A stretch of DNA of 45,080 nt from Aestuariicoccus sp032586235 (GCF_032586235.1 NZ_JAWHTD010000033.1:1-45080); one strand, 5' to 3'. Numbered from the stretch's first letter, positions 36,659 to 44,790 are shown. Made by a program: numbers and translations. The notes: a model not told the origin generated them from the sequence alone.

Positions 36659-37419
36659 GACGCGGCGTCTTTCGCGTAAAGCGCTTTTTGCCGGGCGTTC
36701 AGGCGGGCGGTGTCCATCACCATGCAAACATCGGTCGTGTTGAAGCCGTGGTCGACAAAGGCGCCCTCGCCCACCATGCCGCCCAGCCGCAGATAGGCCT
36801 TGATCAGCGCGGGCGTCTCGAGCATGGCGCGGCGGCGGTCGACCTTGTCGGCGGGCAGAATGTCCATCCGTTGGGCCACGCGGGCGCGCACGCGCAGCGC
36901 CTCGGGCGCGCGGTATTGGTGATGCAGGTTCGACAGCGGATGCGCCAGCGCCTGCGGATCGGTGCCGTGAAAGCTTGCCACGCCAAAGAGGATCTCGATC
37001 CCGTGGTCCTTCACGTAATCGGCGATCCCCTGCCAGAGCTGCATCATCGCCGTGCCGCCGCGGTATTCGCGGCGCAGGCAAGAGCGGCCCAACTCGAGCA
37101 GGCTGCGGCCCGAGCGGTAGAGCGGCGACAGGTCGTATTCCTCTTCGGAGTAGAACCGTCCGGCGGCCCGGGCGTGGTGGCACTGCATCAGGCGGTAGAC
37201 GCCCACCACCGGATCGCCCGCCCGCTGGGTGTCGAGGACGAGCAGGTGATCGGCGACCTCGTCGAAGCGGTCCCGCTCCAGCCCCAGCGCGTGATCGACC
37301 GACCCGCCGGTCGCGCCCAGTTCGCGCGCGAAGACCTCGTAGCGCAGCCGCTGCGCGGCGCGCAGATCCTCTGTCGTTCGCGCCAGCCGGACCGAAAAAT
37401 CGATTTTTGACAAGGACAT
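36655..37419 (-). CDS. olsB: L-ornithine N-alpha-acyltransferase
   Basis: A 254-residue GNAT-related acyltransferase of the OlsB family, which uses 3-hydroxyacyl-ACP. Recognisable blocks are RLRYEVFARELGA (about 25-37), VGVYRLM, LELGRSCLRREYRGG, FGVASFHGTDP and the C-terminal FVDHGFNTTDVCMVMDT. It works in the cytoplasm on the membrane face and provides lyso-ornithine lipid for the overlapping olsA product. The 75-base gap upstream carries TTAA-N6-TTAA (37469-37482), reminiscent of a CtrA site. Such lipids are often raised under phosphate limitation, but no Pho box was recognised. Confidence 0.88.
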   Translation of the reverse strand: MSLSKIDFSVRLARTTEDLRAAQRLRYEVFARELGATGGSVDHALGLERDRFDEVADHLLVLDTQRAGDPVVGVYRLMQCHHARAAGRFYSEEEYDLSPLYRSGRSLLELGRSCLRREYRGGTAMMQLWQGIADYVKDHGIEILFGVASFHGTDPQALAHPLSNLHHQYRAPEALRVRARVAQRMDILPADKVDRRRAMLETPALIKAYLRLGGMVGEGAFVDHGFNTTDVCMVMDTARLNARQKALYAKDAAS

Positions 37420-37468
37420 GACAAAAGCCCCGTAATATTTGCGTCAATCCGGCAACGCGGCAGTATGG

Positions 37469-37482
37469 TTAACAATTCTTAA
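37469..37482 (-). promoter_or_regulatory. TTAA-N6-TTAA element upstream of olsB (CtrA-like, one base short)
   Basis: Two TTAA tetramers are spaced by six bases (CAATTC on the plus strand). The CtrA consensus is TTAA-N7-TTAA, so the spacing is one short. The element lies in the olsB promoter region, near the chpT gene whose product would phosphorylate CtrA. It is a weak regulatory candidate and may be chance. Confidence 0.25.
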
Positions 37483-37494
37483 ACCTTCTGGGGT

Positions 37495-37683
37495 CTAAGA
37501 CGACGCATCGAATACCGGAACCAGAAAGACCCTTGTGCCGTCAATTGTCACTTTTCCTTCCTCGCGGAAGTTGACGGTTATGCGGCCGCCGATGTTCGAT
37601 TGCACCTGGCCGGTGCCCCAATCCGGCCTGTCCGGATGCTGAACCAGCATCCCGGGTTCCAGAAGTGCGTTCATGTCTTCCAT
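37495..37683 (-). CDS. DUF3553 domain protein
   Basis: A 62-residue protein of the DUF3553 family with the pattern GMLVQHPDRPDWGTGQVQS and KVTIDGTRVFL, a small beta-barrel-like domain resembling the N-terminal part of UvrD-linked and CarD-like proteins. Function unknown. GAGAGG precedes ATG 37683; ATG 37674 is a possible shorter start. It is divergent from chpT, with overlapping 5' regions, and lies upstream of olsB on the same strand. Confidence 0.8.
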   Translation of the reverse strand: MEDMNALLEPGMLVQHPDRPDWGTGQVQSNIGGRITVNFREEGKVTIDGTRVFLVPVFDASS

Positions 37684-37711
37684 TTCTCACCTCTCGCTGC
37701 CGGAGCATGTG

Positions 37712-38317
37712 ATGACCCAGGATACCATAGCGCTCGCCGCCCTGATCGGGTCGCGCATCTGTCATGATCTTATCAGCCCGATCGGCGCGATAAACAATGG
37801 GCTCGAGCTGATTTCGCTGTCCGGTCAGGCCGGGGCGAGCGGGCCCGAGATGGAACTGATCCAGCAAAGCTGCGACAATGCCACCGCCAAGATCCGGTTC
37901 TTTCGGATTGCCTTTGGCGGCGCAAGCTCCCAGCAGATCGTGCGCCATGCCGAGGCGCGGGAAACGCTGGAACAGCTGGCGGCGGGCAGCCGCATGCATC
38001 CGCATTGGGAGGCAGAGGTGAACCTGCCCCGCGCCGAGGTGCAGCTGGCCTATCTCGCCTATCTCTGCCTGGAAACCGCCCTGCCCATGGGCGGCGAGCT
38101 GACGGTCCGCCACGACGGCGCGCGTTGGCTTTTGACCGCGCACTCGTAGCGCATTCTGGATCTGGCCGATCTCTGGGCCTCTCTGGACGCCCCCGACGAC
38201 CTCGGGCTCGCGGCGCCGGGCAACGTGCAATTCGCGCTGCTGGGCCTCGTGTCGCGCGCGACGGGGCGTTCGGTCAGCCTTGATCTCGGCGAAGACCGGA
38301 TCGCGCTGACGGTCTGA
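37712..38317 (+). pseudogene. chpT: Histidine phosphotransferase ChpT interrupted by an in-frame amber codon
   Basis: The frame opens at ATG 37712 (GGAG upstream) and encodes a ChpT-type phosphotransferase: SRICHDLISPIGAINNGLEL holds the phospho-accepting His18 of the dimerisation helices, and the pseudo-kinase C-terminal domain follows. ChpT carries phosphate from CckA to CtrA and CpdR. At 38147-38149 the codon is TAG, after HS and before RILDLADLW. The same frame then continues for 55 residues (to TGA 38315-38317) with good coding bias and a plausible ChpT ending (NVQFALLGLVSRATGR ... IALTV). The product as written would be 145 residues, lacking about a quarter of the protein including part of the receiver-docking domain. 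It could be a recent nonsense mutation, a sequencing error, or a suppressed stop. Confidence 0.85.
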
Positions 38318-38323
38318 GGGCGC

Positions 38324-39589
38324 TCAGCCGCGCGTCACGCCGTCGCCGGTCACCACGTATTTGAAGCTGGTCAGCTGCATCGCGCCCACCGGGCCGCGCG
38401 CGTGCAGCTTGCCGGTGGCGATGCCGATCTCGGCCCCCATGCCGAACTCGCCCCCGTCGGCGAACTGGGTCGAGACATTGTGCATCACGATGGCGCTGTC
38501 CACCCGCTCGATGAACAATTCGGCGGCGGCGGGATCCTCGGTCAGGATGCAATCGGTATGATTCGAACCATGCTCGCGGATATGCGCGATGGCGGCGTCG
38601 ATATCGGGCACGACGCGGGCGGCGATGATCTTGTCGAGGAATTCGCGCCCCCAATCGTCGTCGCTGGCGGCGGTGGTGCCCGGAATGACCTGCAAGGTCT
38701 CGTCGGCACGCACCTCGACCCCGGCGTCGAGCAGCGCGCGAATGACGCCCTGCCCGACCGTATCCACCGCGTCGCGGTGGATCAGCAGGCATTCGGCGGC
38801 GCCGCAGATGCCGGTGCGGCGGGTCTTGGCGTTCAGCACCACGTCCAGCGCCTTGACCGGGTCGGCGGCGGCGTCGATGTAGATGTGCACGATCCCCTCG
38901 AGATGGGCAAAGACCGGCACTCGCGCCTCGCGCTGCACAAGGCCCACCAGGCCCTTGCCGCCACGGGGCACGATCACGTCGACATACTCGGTCATGGTCA
39001 GCAGCTCGGACACCGCCGCGCGGTCGCGGGTGGGGATCAGCTGGATCGCGTCTTCGGGCAGCCCGGCGGCCCTCAGCCCTTCGATCAGACAGGCATGGAT
39101 CGCGCCCGAGCTGTGAAAGCCCTCGGACCCGCCGCGCAGGATCACCGCGTTGCCCGATTTCAGGCAGAGCGCGCCCGCATCGGCGGTCACGTTGGGGCGC
39201 GATTCGTAGATCACGCCGATCACACCCAGCGGCGTGCGCACGCGCTTGATGTGTAGCCCGCTGGGCTGGTCCCATTCCTCCATTACCTGGCCTACCGGAT
39301 CCTCCTGCGCCGCCACGGCGCGCAGGCCCGTCACGATGGTCTTGACCCGGTCCTCGTTCAGCAAGAGCCGGTCCATCATCGCGTCCGACAGCCCCTTGTC
39401 ACGGCCATAGTCCAGATCCTTGGCATTGGCCGCGATGATCGCGTCGCGCTGCGCCCAGACCGCATCGGCGGCCACCTCGAGCGCCTTGGCGCGCCGGTCG
39501 GCCGGGGCGAAGGCCAGCGTGGCGGCGGCGGCCTTGGCGCGCTGGCCGATGTCTTGCATCAGGGCGGGGATGTCTGCGAGGTCTTTCAT
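38324..39589 (-). CDS. proA: Gamma-glutamyl phosphate reductase
   Basis: A 421-residue aldehyde-dehydrogenase-fold enzyme that reduces gamma-glutamyl phosphate to the semialdehyde in proline synthesis. Visible blocks are PLGVIGVIYESRPNVTADAG cut as the nucleotide loop, GNAVILRGGSEG, the active-site cysteine segment TGICGAAECLL, and the C-terminal FGMGAEIGIATGKLHARGP. The ATG at 39589 gives the standard N-terminus; one at 39664 overlaps the proB end and adds unrelated residues. It follows proB by 55 bases on the same strand and ends six bases from the chpT frame. Confidence 0.96.
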   Translation of the reverse strand: MKDLADIPALMQDIGQRAKAAAATLAFAPADRRAKALEVAADAVWAQRDAIIAANAKDLDYGRDKGLSDAMMDRLLLNEDRVKTIVTGLRAVAAQEDPVGQVMEEWDQPSGLHIKRVRTPLGVIGVIYESRPNVTADAGALCLKSGNAVILRGGSEGFHSSGAIHACLIEGLRAAGLPEDAIQLIPTRDRAAVSELLTMTEYVDVIVPRGGKGLVGLVQREARVPVFAHLEGIVHIYIDAAADPVKALDVVLNAKTRRTGICGAAECLLIHRDAVDTVGQGVIRALLDAGVEVRADETLQVIPGTTAASDDDWGREFLDKIIAARVVPDIDAAIAHIREHGSNHTDCILTEDPAAAELFIERVDSAIVMHNVSTQFADGGEFGMGAEIGIATGKLHARGPVGAMQLTSFKYVVTGDGVTRG

Positions 39590-39644
39590 GGGACGTGTCC
39601 AGTCGTCTGGCTTGGGGTGTGTGAGTGCGAAACCGGCGGGCGGA

Positions 39645-40751
39645 TCAGAGCGCCATGTCGTCACGGTGTATTACCACGGCGCGGCCCGGGTAGCCCAGAA
39701 TTTCCTCGATCTCCGACGAACGATGCCCCCGGATCGCCTGCGCCTCGGCGGCGGTGTAGCGGCTGAGCCCCTGCCCCAGCGCGCGCCCGTCGGCGGCGCG
39801 GATGGTCACCGGATCGCCGCGCCCGAAGCTGCCTTCGACCCGGGCGATCCCGGCGGGCAAGAGCGACGTGCCCCGCGCCAGCGCCGCCACTGCACCGTCG
39901 TCGAGCGTCAGCGTACCCTGCGGCTTCATCGCCGCGATCCAGCGTTTGCGGGCGGCGTGCGGGTCGAGCTGCGGGGTGAACCAGGTGGCGTTGGCCCCGT
40001 CCTGCAGCGCGCGCAACGGATGCAGCGGCGCGCCGTCGGTGATCGCCATCGCGCAGCCCGCCGCCGTGGCGGTCTTGGCGGCCATCAGCTTGGTCTTCAT
40101 ACCGCCCTTGGACAGGCCCGAACCGGCGTCGCCGGCCATCGCCTCGATCTCGGGGGTGATGACGTCGATGGTGTCGAAGCGGCGGGCGTCCGGGTCGCTG
40201 GAGGGGTTGGCGGAATAGAAGCCGTCCACATCCGACAGCAGGATCAGCTGATCGGCCGCCACCGTCACCGCCACCTGTGCCGCCAGACGGTCGTTGTCGC
40301 CATAGCGGATCTCGTCGGTGGCGACGGTGTCGTTCTCGTTGACGATGGGCACGGTGCCGAAGCCCAGAAGCGTCTCCATCGTGGCGCGGGAATTGAGATA
40401 CCGGCGGCGGTCGGCGCTGTCCTCCAGCGTGACCAGCACCTGCGCGGTGGTGATGCCGTGGGGGGCCAGCGCCTCTTCCCAGGCGCGGGCCAGCCGGATC
40501 TGCCCGACCGCGGCAGCGGCCTGGGATTGTTCCAGCGGCAGATGGGCCGAGGCCAGCCCCAGCACCCCGCGCCCCAAGGCGATCGAGCCCGAGGACACCA
40601 GCACCACATCCGCCCCGCCGGATTTCAGCGCGGCCACATCGGCGGCGATCGAGGTCAGCCAGTCGCGGCGCAGCTGGCCGGTGACCTTGTCCACCAAGAG
40701 GGCCGAGCCGATCTTGACGACCAGCCGTCTGGCGTCGCTCAGGGTTGCCAT
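39645..40751 (-). CDS. proB: Glutamate 5-kinase
   Basis: A 368-residue ProB that phosphorylates the gamma-carboxylate of glutamate, the first and feedback-controlled step of proline synthesis. The amino acid kinase domain covers about 8-260 (LVVKIGSALLVD; VLVSSGSIALG; VPIVNENDTVATDEIRYGDND; GGMKTKLMAA) and a PUA domain follows at about 280-360. Proline also serves as a compatible solute, as does the glycine betaine predicted from the carnitine operon. Its ATG overlaps the end of obgE by 13 bases, and proA follows. Confidence 0.96.
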   Translation of the reverse strand: MATLSDARRLVVKIGSALLVDKVTGQLRRDWLTSIAADVAALKSGGADVVLVSSGSIALGRGVLGLASAHLPLEQSQAAAAVGQIRLARAWEEALAPHGITTAQVLVTLEDSADRRRYLNSRATMETLLGFGTVPIVNENDTVATDEIRYGDNDRLAAQVAVTVAADQLILLSDVDGFYSANPSSDPDARRFDTIDVITPEIEAMAGDAGSGLSKGGMKTKLMAAKTATAAGCAMAITDGAPLHPLRALQDGANATWFTPQLDPHAARKRWIAAMKPQGTLTLDDGAVAALARGTSLLPAGIARVEGSFGRGDPVTIRAADGRALGQGLSRYTAAEAQAIRGHRSSEIEEILGYPGRAVVIHRDDMAL

Positions 40752-41782
40752 GTCCCGCCCTCGTCCTCGTCTTCTTCGGCGGCCTTGGGGCGGCGGTTGC
40801 GGTCGACCCAGGGCCGCAGCTCGCGCAGCACCTCGGTCACGCCCTCACCGCTCGCACCGGACATATGCAGGATCTTGCCGGCACCCGCGGCCTGCAGCTC
40901 TTCGGTCAGGAACGTGCGTTCCTCGGCATCCAGCGCGTCGACCTTGTTCAGCACGGTCACCCGCGGTTTGTCCGCCAGCCCCGCTCCATAGGCGTCGAGT
41001 TCCGACAGGATGGTCTGGTAATCCTCGATCAGCGTGCCCGACGTGCCGTCGATCAGGTGCAAGAGCACCGCGCAGCGTTCCACATGACCCAGGAAGGTGT
41101 CGCCCAGGCCCCGTCCCTCGCTCGCGCCTTCGATCAGGCCGGGGATGTCGGCGACGACGAATTCGGTGTCGTCCACGCCCACGACGCCCAGATTGGGATG
41201 CAGCGTGGTGAAGGGGTAATCGGCGATCTTGGGCCGCGCGTTCGACGTGGCCGCCAGAAAGGTCGATTTGCCCGCGTTGGGCAGACCCACGAGACCCACA
41301 TCGGCAATCAGCTTGAGCCGCAGCCAGATCGTGCGCTCGATCCCAGCCTGGCCGGGGTTGGCGCGGCGCGGGGCCTGGTTGGTCGAGGTCTTGAAATGCA
41401 GGTTGCCCCAGCCGCCATTGCCGCCCTTGGCCAGCAACACGCGGGCCCCCAGCTCGGTCAGGTCGGCCAGCACGGTTTCCTGATCTTCGTCGAGGATCTC
41501 GGTCCCGACGGGGACCCGCAGCAGGATATCCTCGCCGTCGCGCCCGGTGCGCTGACGCCCCATGCCCGCCTTGCCGTTCTCGGCGAAGAAATGCTGCTGA
41601 TAGCGAAAGTCGATCAGCGTGTTGAGCCCGTCGACCGCCTCGACCCAGACGTCGCCGCCATGGCCGCCGTCGCCACCATCGGGGCCGCCGTATTCGATGT
41701 ACTTTTCGCGCCGGAAGCTGATGCATCCGTTGCCGCCCGAACCGGAGCGGATGTAGACCTTGCAGAGATCGAGGAATTTCAT
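40739..41782 (-). CDS. obgE: GTPase ObgE/CgtA
   Basis: A 347-residue Obg-family GTPase involved in 50S ribosome assembly and stress control. The glycine-rich Obg fold occupies 1-158 (SGSGGNGCISFRREK; GGPDGGDGGHGGDVW). The G domain has GLPNAGKSTFL (G1), TTLHPNLG (G2), DIPGLIEGA (G3) and NKVD (G4). The C-terminus is short and acidic (AAEEDEDEGG), without the OCT domain of some relatives. It belongs to the rplU-rpmA-GNAT-obgE-proB-proA cluster seen in Rhodobacteraceae. Confidence 0.96.
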   Translation of the reverse strand: MKFLDLCKVYIRSGSGGNGCISFRREKYIEYGGPDGGDGGHGGDVWVEAVDGLNTLIDFRYQQHFFAENGKAGMGRQRTGRDGEDILLRVPVGTEILDEDQETVLADLTELGARVLLAKGGNGGWGNLHFKTSTNQAPRRANPGQAGIERTIWLRLKLIADVGLVGLPNAGKSTFLAATSNARPKIADYPFTTLHPNLGVVGVDDTEFVVADIPGLIEGASEGRGLGDTFLGHVERCAVLLHLIDGTSGTLIEDYQTILSELDAYGAGLADKPRVTVLNKVDALDAEERTFLTEELQAAGAGKILHMSGASGEGVTEVLRELRPWVDRNRRPKAAEEDEDEGGTWQP

Positions 41783-41864
41783 GGAATGCGCTTTCAGGGC
41801 TGGGACGGCGGGGCAGCTTTAGCCTGCCCTGCCCGCGGCCTCAAGCGGCAGAGCGATGGCAGGG

Positions 41865-42416
41865 TCAGGCCGCCGCTGGGGTGTAACGTTTGATGTAGGT
41901 CCAGGTCGGCACAGTGGCGCCGCGCGCCACGCTGAAGGCCTCGGCATCGCCGATGTAGTCGAAGCCGCAGTTGGTCAGCACCCGGGCCGAGGCCGGATTG
42001 TCCTGAAACACCGACCCGAAGAGCGTGGCGTTCTGCATCGGGTTGGCATGCACAAGCGCACAGACCGCATCCGACGCAAGGCCCGTGTTCCAGAACGCGG
42101 GCGCGACCCAATAGCCGATCTCGCACTGGTTGCGATCCATCCGCGTCAGCGAAATCAGCCCCAACAGCTCGGACCCGCCGGATTTGGTGGCATCCATCGC
42201 CCAGACGTCTTCGTCGCGTTCGGCGGCCTGAGCGCGGGTCACGAAGGCCTCGATCGCGCCGGGCGGCATCGGGTGCGGGATCGACGTGGTCATGCGCGCC
42301 ACGCGTTCGTCCGCGGTGTAAAGGCCGATCAGGCCCGCATCCGAGGCGCGCACCGGGCGCAGAGTCAGTCTTTCCGTTTCGACAACGGGCTGGTTCGAAG
42401 TGGTGTCGAGGCTCAT
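41865..42416 (-). CDS. GNAT family N-acetyltransferase (RimJ/RimL type)
   Basis: A 183-residue acetyltransferase of the RimJ/RimL/YdaF-like group: ETERLTLRPVRASDA at the start, GLISLTRMDRNQCEIGYWVAPAFWNTGLASDAV containing the acetyl-CoA-binding region, and VFQDNPASARVLTNCGFDYIG. It would acetylate a protein N-terminus or small amine; the substrate is unknown. GAGGAG is six bases before ATG 42416 and abuts ATG 42422, so 42416 is preferred. It lies between the rpmA terminator and obgE, a position conserved in related genomes. Confidence 0.88.
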   Translation of the reverse strand: MSLDTTSNQPVVETERLTLRPVRASDAGLIGLYTADERVARMTTSIPHPMPPGAIEAFVTRAQAAERDEDVWAMDATKSGGSELLGLISLTRMDRNQCEIGYWVAPAFWNTGLASDAVCALVHANPMQNATLFGSVFQDNPASARVLTNCGFDYIGDAEAFSVARGATVPTWTYIKRYTPAAA

Positions 42417-42560
42417 GTGCATCTCCTCGGAAGCACGGGGGCGGGGGTCATCCGCCGCTTGCTCTGCTCCTCCACAGATGGGCACGGCGGCCCTGAATTA
42501 CCATGGCGGGGGCGCAGGCCTGTGCGCCAAATTCACGCCGAAGTCGTTAATTCAGAAACG

Positions 42561-42591
42561 AAAAAGGGGACCGGCTGTGCTGCCGATCCCC
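42561..42591 (-). terminator. Intrinsic terminator after rpmA
   Basis: On the minus strand the arms GGGGATCGGC and GCCGGTCCCC (one G-T pair) enclose six bases and are followed by TTTTT. It lies 25 bases beyond the rpmA stop and ends the rplU-rpmA transcript, while the GNAT gene's promoter must lie within 42417-42560. Confidence 0.88.
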
Positions 42592-42615
42592 TGTCTTGAT
42601 TGCCTTCGGGTCGGC

Positions 42616-42885
42616 TTACTCTGCGGCCTCCGCCACTGGCAGGACCGAAATGAAGGTGCGGCCCTTGAGGCCCTTGTGGAAGGTCACAGCGCCATCGACG
42701 GTCGCAAAGATCGTGTGATCCTTGCCCATGCCCACGCCGTTGCCCGGCCAGAACTTGGTGCCGCGCTGACGCACGATGATGTTGCCGGGGATGGCGGCCT
42801 GACCGCCGTAGAGCTTCACGCCGAGGCGGCGACCCGCAGAGTCGCGACCGTTGCGGGAGGAACCGCCTGCTTTTTTATGTGCCAT
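42616..42885 (-). CDS. rpmA: 50S ribosomal protein L27
   Basis: An 89-residue L27, which sits near the peptidyl transferase centre. The N-terminal MAHKKAGGSSRNGRDSAGRRLG is typical of proteobacterial L27 without a cleaved leader. GGQAAIPGNIIVRQRGTKF and GVGMGKDHTIFATVDG are diagnostic. It follows rplU by 28 bases in the same operon and ends ahead of the terminator at 42561-42591. Confidence 0.98.
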   Translation of the reverse strand: MAHKKAGGSSRNGRDSAGRRLGVKLYGGQAAIPGNIIVRQRGTKFWPGNGVGMGKDHTIFATVDGAVTFHKGLKGRTFISVLPVAEAAE

Positions 42886-42913
42886 GAGTGTCTCTCCTGA
42901 TTTCTACGGGCCC

Positions 42914-43510
42914 TCAGGCCAGTTCCTTGGCCTGCTCAACCCACTCGGGCTTGACCTTGGGGCCCTCGAAGGTGTCCGCGTCGATGGCGGCCAGCTGGGC
43001 GAAGGTGGTGATGCCCGCCTCGTTCAGCTTCTTCGCGGCGGCCGGGCCGACGCCGGTGATCTGGGTGAGGTCGTCACCTTCGGCGGCAGTGGCGGCGGCG
43101 GGCGCTGCGGCGGCTTTCGCCGGGCCCGGTGCGGCTGCGGCGGCCTTGGGGGCCGAGCCGGCGCCGATCGCGGCCTTGACGCCCGACTTGTCCGCGCCCG
43201 AGGCCAGAATGTCGGTCACGCGCACCAGCGTCAGCTGCTGGCGGTGGCCCTTGGTGCGCTGCGAGCTGTGCTTGCGGCGGCGCTTGACGAAGTGGATGAC
43301 CTTGTCACCCTTGATCTGGTCGATCACCTCGGCCTGGACGGCGGCGCCGTCGACCGTGGGGCTGCCGACCACGACAGTGTCGCCGCCAAGCATCAGAATG
43401 TCGTTGAACTGAACGGTTTCACCCGTGTCGGCCGCCAGCTTTTCGATCCGGAGCGTATCGCCCGACTGGACCTTGTATTGCTTGCCGCCGGTTTTCATCA
43501 CCGCAAACAT
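42914..43510 (-). CDS. rplU: 50S ribosomal protein L21 with C-terminal HhH extension
   Basis: A 198-residue L21, about twice the usual 103. Residues 1-103 are the normal L21 domain (MFAVMKTGGKQYKV; VNR-type loop replaced by GDKVIHFVKRRRKHSSQRTKGHRQ cut at the conserved lysine/arginine block; LTLVRVTDI). An alanine/proline-rich linker of about 35 residues follows, then a helix-hairpin-helix domain (DLTQITGVGPAAAKKLNEAG) and a charged helix. Such tails are known in Rhodobacterales. AAAGGAT precedes the ATG at 43510; the frame can be extended to 43678 only across the leader hairpin. First gene of the rplU-rpmA operon, with a promoter at 43650-43678. Confidence 0.95.
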   Translation of the reverse strand: MFAVMKTGGKQYKVQSGDTLRIEKLAADTGETVQFNDILMLGGDTVVVGSPTVDGAAVQAEVIDQIKGDKVIHFVKRRRKHSSQRTKGHRQQLTLVRVTDILASGADKSGVKAAIGAGSAPKAAAAAPGPAKAAAAPAAATAAEGDDLTQITGVGPAAAKKLNEAGITTFAQLAAIDADTFEGPKVKPEWVEQAKELA

Positions 43511-43618
43511 GCGTCTATCCTTTGCTTCCGCGTCCTGTGGCCCCCGCCCTGCGGGTGTTTCGGCTTTCGCCGCCTCGAACAGCGCGCCCGGGTCCGGGCG
43601 TTGTGTCAGAAAATCATA

Positions 43619-43639
43619 CGCCGGGCATGACACCCGGCG
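43619..43639 (-). promoter_or_regulatory. Leader hairpin of the rplU-rpmA transcript
   Basis: Arms CGCCGGG and CCCGGCG (7 bp) enclose CATGACA. With the promoter at 43650-43678, transcription should begin near 43643, putting the hairpin at the very 5' end of a leader of about 130 nt. It may stabilise the mRNA 5' end or be part of an L21 autoregulatory site; no match to a known leader consensus could be confirmed by eye. Confidence 0.45.
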
Positions 43640-43649
43640 ATGAGCCGCG

Positions 43650-43678
43650 CTTATCGGGTGCAGTGCGCCGATTGTCAA
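43650..43678 (-). promoter_or_regulatory. Sigma-70-type promoter of rplU-rpmA
   Basis: On the minus strand TTGACA (43673-43678) matches the -35 consensus exactly, followed by a 17-base spacer and GATAAG (43650-43655, four of six matches to TATAAT). It is the best promoter visible in the window and lies between the DUF2059 gene and rplU, oriented to transcribe the ribosomal operon. Confidence 0.65.
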
Positions 43679-43732
43679 GCGTCTTTGTGCCGCCCGGCGA
43701 GGGCGTCCCGCCCCGCGTGGAACGGCGTACCG

Positions 43733-44545
43733 CTACAGCTCCTGCGCCTGCATCTGGCGCGCCGCCGCCAGACCCATCATGTAGGAAATATCGTTATACA
43801 TCCGGTTGAACGCTGCAAAGAGCGCTGCGTTGAGCGCCCGCCCCGAGCGGGTCTCGGACAGGGCGGTGTAATCCTCGACCTCCTGGTCGGACAGCGGCCC
43901 ATAAGCGAGGTTCAGATAGGCGTAAAGCCATTCGCGCGTGTCGGCGCCCGTCTCTTCCTCCTGGCTCCAGACGTCCGCCAGGATGTCCTCTTCCGACATC
44001 TCGAAGCCGCCGCCGTCGACGAGCCCGAGGAAAAAGCGATAACTGGCGTTCAGCGCCCCGACGACATTGGCCTCCAGCAGGTCGTTCGCCGCCACGAAGG
44101 CCCTCAGCGTGTCGAGCCGCGGGTCGTTCTCCATCTCCATCTCTCGAAAGACGGCGCGGGCCTCCTGCTCGACATGCGTATCGACCATGGCCCGGCGCGC
44201 GCCCAGTTCCAGCGACACGATCCGCTGGCCCAGATCGGACGAGAAGAACGCCAACATCGGCGGAATCGAGTCCTCGGGCATGGTCTCGCCAAAGCTTTTG
44301 CGGACGGCGTCGTACATCAGATCGGTGTCGTAGATGCGCGAGATCGTCCGGGCCCAGTCCGGCCCCGCCTTCCCGACCATCAAATCCGCCTCCATCTCGG
44401 CGCCGTAGGCGAGGCCCTCGTCGCGCATGATGTCGATGATCGCCGGCACCTGAAGCGCCTCCAGAAGATCGTCCGCCGGTTCGGCCGGCGCCGCAAGCGG
44501 CACGACGAAACAAGCGGCGATCACAAGGCATTGAACCAGGAACAT
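43733..44545 (-). CDS. DUF2059 domain exported protein
   Basis: A 270-residue protein with a clear N-terminal signal peptide (MFLVQCLVIAACFVVPLAAPAEP, cleavage probably after APA). The mature part is helical and acidic and carries a DUF2059-like segment (MLAFFSSDLGQRIVSLELGARRAM, split by the family pattern FFSS..G..I), a family of periplasmic proteins of unknown function. It ends in a glutamine-rich tail. The start at 44545 is set by the signal peptide; an ATG at 44578 would extend the N-terminus. No enzyme motif is visible. It lies downstream of nothing obvious on its strand and 187 bases from tRNA-Ser. Confidence 0.75.
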   Translation of the reverse strand: MFLVQCLVIAACFVVPLAAPAEPADDLLEALQVPAIIDIMRDEGLAYGAEMEADLMVGKAGPDWARTISRIYDTDLMYDAVRKSFGETMPEDSIPPMLAFFSSDLGQRIVSLELGARRAMVDTHVEQEARAVFREMEMENDPRLDTLRAFVAANDLLEANVVGALNASYRFFLGLVDGGGFEMSEEDILADVWSQEEETGADTREWLYAYLNLAYGPLSDQEVEDYTALSETRSGRALNAALFAAFNRMYNDISYMMGLAAARQMQAQEL

Positions 44546-44700
44546 GGGGAGGTCTTTCGTGCCGGAGACGCGTTGCATCCAACCTAGGCGCCTTGCCCGG
44601 CAATGCCAACCGCGCCGCCGCCCGGACGGGGCGAAATGACGCGCATAAATTCATGGTTGCGCACGGCCGCGCATGCCGCTAAACGCACCCCGACCCCCGC

Positions 44701-44790
44701 GGAGAGGTGCCGGAGTGGTCGAACGGGGCGGTCTCGAAAACCGTTGTGGGCGCAAGTCCACCCAGGGTTCGAATCCCTGTCTCTCCGCCA
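44701..44790 (+). tRNA. tRNA-Ser (anticodon CGA)
   Basis: A complete class II tRNA of 90 bases including encoded CCA. The acceptor arms are GGAGAGG and TCTCTCC with discriminator G. The anticodon stem GCGGT/ACCGT encloses loop CTCGAAA, giving anticodon CGA for codon UCG. A long variable arm follows (TGTGGGCGCAAGTCCACC), and the T arm is CAGGG-TTCGAAT-CCCTG. The 3' side of tRNA genes like this is a common target of integrases, and the base composition changes sharply immediately downstream. Confidence 0.97.
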
